Positions 58,650 through 64,000 of a DNA stretch of 64,000 nucleotides are shown piece by piece. The position numbers and the translations under genes are program-made. The stretch comes from Limiplasma sp031549415. GTDB lineage: Bacteria; Bacillota; Clostridia; Christensenellales; Aristaeellaceae. Position 1 is the stretch's first letter; each line of letters begins with the position of its first letter. The notes below the pieces were generated by a model. The model did not search any database. It saw nothing but the letters and a program-made list of their open reading frames with translations, and was not told where the DNA came from. The stretch spans positions 62,001-126,000 of the forward strand of contig JAVBPU010000004.1 in assembly GCA_031549415.1 (NCBI GenBank). The letters are read 5' to 3'.

Positions 58650-60941
58650 ATGGTCAAGTTTGATCTAGACGGCGTACAAAACGTAGAAATCAAGAAAAAG
58701 CTGCCCTGTCAGAAGACCAGCGCAGAGCAGCTTCATATCATGGAGACCTATACCCGTACCCACCAAAAATCCTTGCCCCTTAGCAAAGAGCAGCGGGAGC
58801 TCGCCTGCCTGCAGGTGCTTTATCCCGCCTTGCTACGGCAAATCGAACCAGAGGACCTCTTTGCCGGGCGTATGGATGTGTTGCCCATTGGTTTTGGCTG
58901 CGTCACCTCCTTGGGGGGCGTGGGCCATTTTTGCGTTTTCAACAAACTGCGAGAGTTCCAGAAGGAGCTATCCAATGTAGAGGACCGGGCTCGTGTGGAT
59001 GTCCTGTATGACTATTGGACCCAGCATGACCTCAAAACCCTGTACTGCCGCCAGATGCTGACCGAAACCACCGTGGGGCGCTTCATTGATACGGAATATC
59101 CTATGATCGCCACCGCCCGCCTGTCCGGCATGATGCTGGATTTTCAAAAGCTTCTGGACCTGGGCATCGAAGGCCTCCGCCAGCAAGTGACCCAGCGGTT
59201 TGTTAGCGACCCGGACAATGAATTCTTGCGCTGTTGCCTGGGCGGGCTGGACCTGTTTGTCCGTTGCGCCGATGCTTATGTGGACATGGTGAACAAAGAC
59301 CTGGCAATAGCGGAGGAAGCCCGCAAGCCACATCTGCTTCGCATCAAAGAGAGCCTGCAAAAAATCCGCTGCCACAAGCCGGAAACCTTCCATCAGGCGT
59401 TGCAGCTTTTTTGGCTGTATGCGCTGCTGTCCGGCGTCATCAACTATGGCCGGCTGGACGATTTCCTGGGGCCGTATCTGGCGCGGGACCTGGAAACCGG
59501 AGAACTGACCCATTCGCAGGCCTTTCAGCTTATGAAGTCCTTGTGGACCATGATCGAAAATCGGCGTACCACAGTCAATGGCCGTGTCATCGTGGGCGGG
59601 CAGGGCCGCAAGCACCCGGCCCAGGCCGATGTGTTTTTGCACCTGGCCATGGAAGTCGCCAAAAGCTGCCGCTATGTGGAGCCGCAGTTCACCCTGCGCT
59701 TTGACAGCGATACCCCGGAGAGCGTTTGGGACGAAGCCATGGATGCCCTGGGGGGCGGGGCCACCTACCCCACCCTGTATAACGATGATGTGAACGTGCC
59801 CGCCGTGGCCTACGCCATGCGGGTGGACACGGAAACCGCCCGGCAATACGTGCCCTTCGGCTGCACGGAGTTTGTTATCCAGGGGCAAAGCACAGGCACG
59901 CCCAATGTGTGTATCAATTTGCTCAAATTGCTGACCATTTACCTGAATGAAGGCATCGACCCGGTGGACGGCCAGCAAAAGGACGCGGGGGTGCCCATCC
60001 CCTCCCTGGAATCCTTTACAACCTATGAGGCCTTTTTTGCGGGATACACACGCCTGCTGGACGCTTACCTGGATATGGCGGTGGAGCGGCAAATGGCTTC
60101 CTTCCACATGATGAACCAGCACGTGTCCTTTCTGATGATGAGCCTGCTGACGGATGATTGCATTGCCAGAGGCCGCGCCATCCTGGACGGGGGCGTGTGC
60201 TATTTGGGGGCTACCCATGAAACCTACGGCAACATCAATGCCTCCGATTCATTGTATGCCATCAAAAAGCTGGTCTTTGAGGACAGGCGGTTTACACTGC
60301 CCCAGATCGCCCAGGCCCTGCGGGACAACTTCATGGGCCATGAGGCGTTGCGCCTGGCCTGCCTGGCATGCGACAAATACGGCAACGACCTGGACACCTG
60401 CGATACCGTCGCCAACGAGCTGTACGAATTTGTGGCCAAGGGCACCCGGGACCGGGGCATTGCCGCCGGGATGCAGTATTTTCTCATCGTCATCAGCAAC
60501 AACCAGCTCAATACCGAATGGGGCCTGCGCACCGGGGCTTCCCCGGATGGCCGCCTCAGCGGCGTGTACCTAAACCCCGCCAACAACCCCCAGGGAGGGG
60601 CCAACCAGAACGGCCCCACCGCCATGCTCAATTCCCTGCGCAAATTTGATCCCAAGTACCATGCCGGGTCCGTCCAAAACATCAAGTTCACCCCCGCCCT
60701 GTTCAACGAAAACCGGGAGCTGGTGAAAGGGCTGATGAAAACCTATTTTGCCGACGGCGGCTGCCACCTGATGGTCACTGTGGTCAGCCGGGGGGAACTG
60801 GAGGATGCCATGGAGCATCCCGAAAAATACCCGGACCTGATCGTGCGGGTCAGCGGCTTTTCGGCGGTGTTTGTGCAATTAGACCGGGCCATTCAGGAAG
60901 AATTAGTAAGCCGCGTGCTCTATGGCGAGGAGCCTGCATGA
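58650..60941 (+). CDS. glycyl radical enzyme of unknown substrate (pyruvate formate-lyase-like, dehydratase-type active site)
   Basis: 763 residues; the ATG follows GGAGG closely. The C-terminal radical loop R-V-S-G-F-S-A-V-F-V (about 731-740) contains the Gly that carries the radical. The thiyl Cys lies in V-P-F-G-C-T-E-F (about 400-407). The G-C-x-E form, with Glu two residues after Cys, is typical of eliminating and dehydrating members such as glycerol and propanediol dehydratase, choline lyase and hydroxyproline dehydratase. Pyruvate formate-lyase itself has two adjacent Cys. At 763 residues it is shorter than most of these. Its activase gene overlaps its stop. With nanE before it and nagB nearby, an amino-sugar-derived substrate is possible, but I cannot assign it to a known subclass. 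It is sensitive to oxygen. Confidence 0.85.
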   Translation: MVKFDLDGVQNVEIKKKLPCQKTSAEQLHIMETYTRTHQKSLPLSKEQRELACLQVLYPALLRQIEPEDLFAGRMDVLPIGFGCVTSLGGVGHFCVFNKLREFQKELSNVEDRARVDVLYDYWTQHDLKTLYCRQMLTETTVGRFIDTEYPMIATARLSGMMLDFQKLLDLGIEGLRQQVTQRFVSDPDNEFLRCCLGGLDLFVRCADAYVDMVNKDLAIAEEARKPHLLRIKESLQKIRCHKPETFHQALQLFWLYALLSGVINYGRLDDFLGPYLARDLETGELTHSQAFQLMKSLWTMIENRRTTVNGRVIVGGQGRKHPAQADVFLHLAMEVAKSCRYVEPQFTLRFDSDTPESVWDEAMDALGGGATYPTLYNDDVNVPAVAYAMRVDTETARQYVPFGCTEFVIQGQSTGTPNVCINLLKLLTIYLNEGIDPVDGQQKDAGVPIPSLESFTTYEAFFAGYTRLLDAYLDMAVERQMASFHMMNQHVSFLMMSLLTDDCIARGRAILDGGVCYLGATHETYGNINASDSLYAIKKLVFEDRRFTLPQIAQALRDNFMGHEALRLACLACDKYGNDLDTCDTVANELYEFVAKGTRDRGIAAGMQYFLIVISNNQLNTEWGLRTGASPDGRLSGVYLNPANNPQGGANQNGPTAMLNSLRKFDPKYHAGSVQNIKFTPALFNENRELVKGLMKTYFADGGCHLMVTVVSRGELEDAMEHPEKYPDLIVRVSGFSAVFVQLDRAIQEELVSRVLYGEEPA

Positions 60942-61822
60942 AGCTGCATGTAATGGACATTCAGCGTTTTGCCCTCCATGATGGGCCGGGCATCCGCACC
61001 ACGGTATTTCTGCAAGGCTGCCCCCTGCGCTGCCCCTGGTGCGCCAACCCGGAGGGCCTATGCATCGGCCCACAGCTGATGTACCTGAAAAAGCGCTGCA
61101 TGGGCTGCGGCCATTGCGCCCAGGTATGCCCCAGCGGCTGCATCACCTGGCAAAAGGACAGGCCCGCCTTTCACCGAAGCCTTTGCACAGGCTGCGGCCT
61201 TTGCGCACAGGAATGCCCAGGCAAGGCGCTCCGCGTCAGCGGCAAAACCATGGAGACCTCTGATGTTCTGGCCGTTTTGCTGCGGGATCGAAGCTATTAC
61301 CGCCATACTGGTGGCGGCATCACGGTTTCCGGCGGGGAGCCCTTCATGCAAGCCGCAGGATTGCATGAGCTACTCACCCTGTGCAAGGCCGAAGGTCTTT
61401 CCACCGCCGTGGAAACCACAGGCCATGCGCCCTGGGCGTCTATCGCGGCCTGCCAGCCACTTATCGACCTGTTTCTGTTTGATGTAAAGCACACAGATCC
61501 CCAGGCTTTTGCAGATATCATAAAGGGCGACTTGGCGCTGGTCCTTGCGAACCTGGCGCTGTTGCCGCCCGAAAAGGTGATCCTGCGGGTGCCAGTGATC
61601 CCCGGCGTGAATTTTGAGGAGGCCATTCTACGGCAAATCTTTGCATTGGCCCTGGCCCACGGGATTCGCCAAGTGGACCTGCTGCCCTATCACCGGCTGG
61701 GCCAAGGGAAATACCAACAGCTGGGGCTGCCCTATCCTCTGGGGGATGCCCCGGCGCTTTCCAAGAAGGATCTGGCGGGCGCAAAGGCCCTGGGGACCTC
61801 CCTGGGACTGGTGATGGGATAA
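60938..61822 (+). CDS. glycyl radical enzyme activase (radical SAM)
   Basis: 294 residues, with the ATG overlapping the stop of the radical enzyme (ATGA). The radical-SAM motif C-P-L-R-C-P-W-C (about residues 28-35) follows the family signature D-G-P-G-I-R-T-T-V-F-L-Q-G-C. Two extra 4Fe-4S clusters are bound by C-M-G-C-G-H-C-A-Q-V-C and C-T-G-C-G-L-C-A-Q-E-C (about 54-98), typical of activases for dehydratase-type enzymes rather than for PFL, which lacks them. S-G-G-E-P and later T-T-G-H bind SAM. It abstracts hydrogen from the Gly of the partner enzyme. This supports the non-PFL assignment. Confidence 0.93.
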   Translation: MKLHVMDIQRFALHDGPGIRTTVFLQGCPLRCPWCANPEGLCIGPQLMYLKKRCMGCGHCAQVCPSGCITWQKDRPAFHRSLCTGCGLCAQECPGKALRVSGKTMETSDVLAVLLRDRSYYRHTGGGITVSGGEPFMQAAGLHELLTLCKAEGLSTAVETTGHAPWASIAACQPLIDLFLFDVKHTDPQAFADIIKGDLALVLANLALLPPEKVILRVPVIPGVNFEEAILRQIFALALAHGIRQVDLLPYHRLGQGKYQQLGLPYPLGDAPALSKKDLAGAKALGTSLGLVMG

Positions 61823-61839
61823 GGCTGCGGCAAAATCGC

Positions 61840-62568
61840 TTACAAGGAAAAAGTCCCGTCCGCCGCTTGTTGGTCAAAAAGATAGCAGGCATTGGGATGG
61901 TCCAGAAACGCACAGGCAGGAAGGTCTGTGCGTTTTTCCAGTATGCTAGAAACTGCCTCCCGTTTGCTGGCCCCTGTGGCGATGATCACCACCTGCTTGG
62001 CTTTTTTGAGTGCTTCCAAAGTGATGGTGGCCCCCAGCTTCACCGTATCCTGCCCGGCGAAGTACTTCTTGCCCACTTGCTGGGTGGAGGCGCTCAGGGG
62101 CACCAGTGAGAAATCGCCGCTGGTGGAAACTCCCGGCTCGTTAAAGCCCACATGCCCGTTCACGCCAATGCCCAGCACAGCCAGGTCCAAGGGATGTTGT
62201 TGCAAAACGCCCTGCATCCGCTCCACTTCCGCTTCCGGGTCCTGGGACAGCCCATCGAATACGCAGATGGATGAGGCTGGAATCCCGGCGGGACGATAGT
62301 ATGCCTTCGTCATGGTGGCGATGCAGCTGCCTTCGGTTTCCAACCCCAGGCCCACCCATTCATCCAGGCCGATGTAGCGGGCCTTGTCCAGCTGCACTTC
62401 GCCTTTTTCCTGCCGGGCGATCAGCTCCTGGTAACTGGCCAGAGGGGTGTCCCCCGCAGCAAAGGTCACCGTCAGTTCCGGATTGCGCACAAACGCTTCC
62501 GCCACCAAGTCCGCCGCTTTTTGGCTGGCCTCTCGATGGTCTCTACAAAGGATGATTTTTGCTTCCAT
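61840..62568 (-). CDS. nagB: glucosamine-6-phosphate deaminase (NagB family)
   Basis: 242 residues from ATG 62568. Motifs: F-A-A-G-D-T-P-L-A-S-Y (about 35-45), G-L-D-E-W-V-G-L (about 67), L-G-I-G-V-N-G-H-V-G-F-N-E-P-G (about 132-146) with the catalytic His, and the T-I-T-L-E-A-L-K-K-A-K segment. It converts glucosamine-6-phosphate to fructose-6-phosphate and ammonia, completing the path from ManNAc via NanE and NagA; no nagA is in the window. It overlaps the MFS gene by 26 bases. Confidence 0.9.
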   Translation of the reverse strand: MEAKIILCRDHREASQKAADLVAEAFVRNPELTVTFAAGDTPLASYQELIARQEKGEVQLDKARYIGLDEWVGLGLETEGSCIATMTKAYYRPAGIPASSICVFDGLSQDPEAEVERMQGVLQQHPLDLAVLGIGVNGHVGFNEPGVSTSGDFSLVPLSASTQQVGKKYFAGQDTVKLGATITLEALKKAKQVVIIATGASKREAVSSILEKRTDLPACAFLDHPNACYLFDQQAADGTFSL

Positions 62569-63766
62569 CAAATTCTAGATCCTTTCTTCCAACCTTGTAT
62601 TTCTCCATCAGCAAGCCCGCCAGCACCGCGCCCAGGCAGGCCACCGCAGGGATCAGCATGCTGATTTCCGCCGACAGGGAGGCGCTGACCGCCGCCATCA
62701 CCAGGGGCATCGCGCTTCTGGCAATGCCCAGCACGACGCTGAGTACCGCCGTGGGGAAAGTGGTGCGCCCCTCATATCCCATGGCGGCTTCGCCAAACAG
62801 CACCTGCATAAAATGCCCGGTCAGCAAGCCGAAGCCGCCCATGGCCACGCACATGCCCCAGGCGCTGCCAGACAGCACCCCCAGGCCCAGGCATACCGCC
62901 GCCAACGCCGCGCCTACGGTGAAGATGCGAAGGGGCCGGACCCGAAGCCGTGTGACAGAAAACCGGTTCAAGGTGGCGCAAATCCAATACGCCGAAAGGG
63001 ATGCCACCCCCAGGGCCTCCGCGTCAAAGCGCAAGGTCATATACCGTACAATCCACATCAGCGCCCCGGTCTGGCTGGATACGGCAAAAATCGCCGCCGC
63101 CAGCACCGCCGCGTTGCGTGGGGTTTTGAGATATTCCTTCACATCCGAAAGGCCCAGCACCTTTTCCTGGGTGGCCTGCTCCGCTTCGCTGCCCCGCACC
63201 CGCAGGCTGAGCCCAATCAGCAGGGAAATGCCCACCAGCAACACCCCTGCCATCACATAGAACACGCCCCGCCAACTCATCCAGCCCAACAATTGCAGCG
63301 CCACCATGGGCATCAGCAAACTGCCCACACCAAACAGGCCGTGCAGGTATCCCAAATACCGGTGGCTTTCCCCTTTGTGTACATCCACCAGCAAGGAGTT
63401 GGTATAGGCGTCCACCAGGCCGCCTCCCACCCCCAGCAGGGAGCAGGAAGCGCAAAAAAGCGGAAACACGGGCGATGCGCCGCAAAGCGCCAAGGATACC
63501 ACTTGCAGCAGGCCCGCCCCAAATAGAATCACCAACTTGGAAATCCGGCCCTGCATGAGCGGAGTGGCAAACAATGCCAGCATGGAGCCCAGGCCAAACA
63601 TGCTGCTCATCAGGCCTTGGCTGGCCCCGGAAAGGGAAAACCCTTCCACCACTTCGTTGATCAGGGTACTCATGAGGGAGTTGGTTAAGGAATACAGAAA
63701 AATGGCGCCTAGGGCGATCCCGGTGACGATCCTCTTGGAGGTTGCTTGTTGCTGCGCTTTTTCCAC
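62543..63766 (-). CDS. MFS transporter
   Basis: 407 residues from GTG 63766. Twelve expected helices are present. The early motif region has F-G-L-G-S-M-L-A-L-F-A-T-P-L-M-Q-G-R-I-S-K-L (about 57-78), and G-G-G-L-V-D-A-Y-T-N-S-L (about 113) lies in helix 4. The layout resembles sugar-type MFS such as FucP or related proteins. Coupling to nagB suggests an amino sugar or its derivative as substrate. The next upstream gene is a sugar ABC permease. Confidence 0.88.
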   Translation of the reverse strand: MEKAQQQATSKRIVTGIALGAIFLYSLTNSLMSTLINEVVEGFSLSGASQGLMSSMFGLGSMLALFATPLMQGRISKLVILFGAGLLQVVSLALCGASPVFPLFCASCSLLGVGGGLVDAYTNSLLVDVHKGESHRYLGYLHGLFGVGSLLMPMVALQLLGWMSWRGVFYVMAGVLLVGISLLIGLSLRVRGSEAEQATQEKVLGLSDVKEYLKTPRNAAVLAAAIFAVSSQTGALMWIVRYMTLRFDAEALGVASLSAYWICATLNRFSVTRLRVRPLRIFTVGAALAAVCLGLGVLSGSAWGMCVAMGGFGLLTGHFMQVLFGEAAMGYEGRTTFPTAVLSVVLGIARSAMPLVMAAVSASLSAEISMLIPAVACLGAVLAGLLMEKYKVGRKDLEFDGSKNHPL

Positions 63767-63778
63767 TGCTCTGCCCCC

Positions 63779-64000
63779 TTACTGCCGCACGGCTTTGCCG
63801 CGGTTGTAGAGAATCAGCAGCAGCACCATCACCAGGCCCATCACCACGTTGCGGGTGGGCTGGTCCAGGTTCAGCGCTGTGAGGGTGTTGTTCAGCACAA
63901 CCATCAACAGGGACCCAGCAATGCTGCCGGTATAGGTGCCCACGCCGCCCGTCAGGGCGGTGCCGCCTACGATCACCGCGATCAGGGAGTTGTAGGCGTA
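63779..64000 (-). CDS. sugar ABC transporter permease, C-terminal part (RbsC-like; runs off window)
   Basis: Only the last 73 residues are in the window; the gene starts beyond 64000. They hold the RbsC-type signature I-A-V-I-V-G-G-T-A-L-T-G-G-V-G-T-Y-T-G-S-I-A-G-S (about the first 30 residues), then a final helix and a basic end (Y-N-R-G-K-A-V-R-Q). It is a membrane subunit of a monosaccharide ABC importer, 12 bases before the MFS gene and probably in its operon. Confidence 0.85.
   Translation of the reverse strand, partial: YAYNSLIAVIVGGTALTGGVGTYTGSIAGSLLMVVLNNTLTALNLDQPTRNVVMGLVMVLLLILYNRGKAVRQ

Noticed and set aside
58968..60218. 416-codon open frame opposite the glycyl radical enzyme gene
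   Set aside because: Shadow frame; low-complexity His/Gln/Gly-rich translation and no ribosome site, against a clear enzyme on the other strand.

Overview
The window looks like a chromosome segment of an endospore-forming anaerobe of the class Clostridia. GC is high by eye (near 60 %). Sporulation genes are present (a DUF2953-GerW-DacF run), as are oxygen-sensitive anaerobic enzymes (a glycyl radical enzyme and its activase, and a ferredoxin-type aldo/keto reductase) and Gram-positive style giant adhesins. A Christensenellales-like lineage is my guess only. I saw no rRNA, tRNA, CRISPR array, insertion sequence or prophage.

Layout. 1-2876: the C-terminal end of a MucBP-repeat surface protein, then a large solute-binding protein. 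2964-6532: glycerate kinase, divergent from a Fur/PerR-like regulator, catalase and DUF454 operon with a dyad operator at its promoter. 6635-8700: aldose-1-epimerase-like protein and a family 2 glycosyltransferase. 8791-15787: minus-strand housekeeping and sporulation genes (DUF2953, GerW, DacF, a GNAT protein, RluB) running into a three-gene set of a basic low-complexity protein, a membrane protein with a GrpE-like end and a membrane-anchored Hsp70-like ATPase. 15934-17801: three small secreted proteins. 17802-18357: a hairpin-rich spacer, followed by an adenine deaminase remnant that has lost its catalytic middle. 18943-25072: a SARP-type regulator, a C39-like secreted protein, an ABC exporter, thioredoxin and adenosylhomocysteinase.

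25113-27936 is a methionine ABC transporter operon (metN, metI, metQ). It is preceded by a 25-codon leader peptide packed with Met and Cys codons and by an intrinsic terminator, which looks like a transcription attenuator. 28159-32143: lamin-tail protein, metallophosphoesterase, LUD protein and aldo/keto reductase. 32423-35267: an O-antigen-ligase-like and a DUF6056-like membrane protein of lower GC, possibly acquired. 35302-47674: a second adhesin and solute-binding protein cassette, with a 3259-residue protein carrying CnaB, FctA-like and MucBP repeats plus a small Ig-like secreted protein. 47978-54755: an alpha-/beta-glycoside utilisation operon (GH1, GH36, GPH transporter, GH13). 54888-56792: amidase-like, GNAT and SanA-like genes. 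56974-64000: deoC, nanE, a glycyl radical enzyme with its activase, nagB, an MFS transporter and the end of a sugar ABC permease, which together suggest amino-sugar catabolism.

The most interesting items are the Met/Cys leader attenuator, the glycyl radical enzyme with a G-C-x-E active-site signature inside an amino-sugar cluster, the twice-seen adhesin plus solute-binding protein cassette with a shared C-terminal tail, the Hsp70/GrpE-like membrane module, and the internally deleted adenine deaminase.
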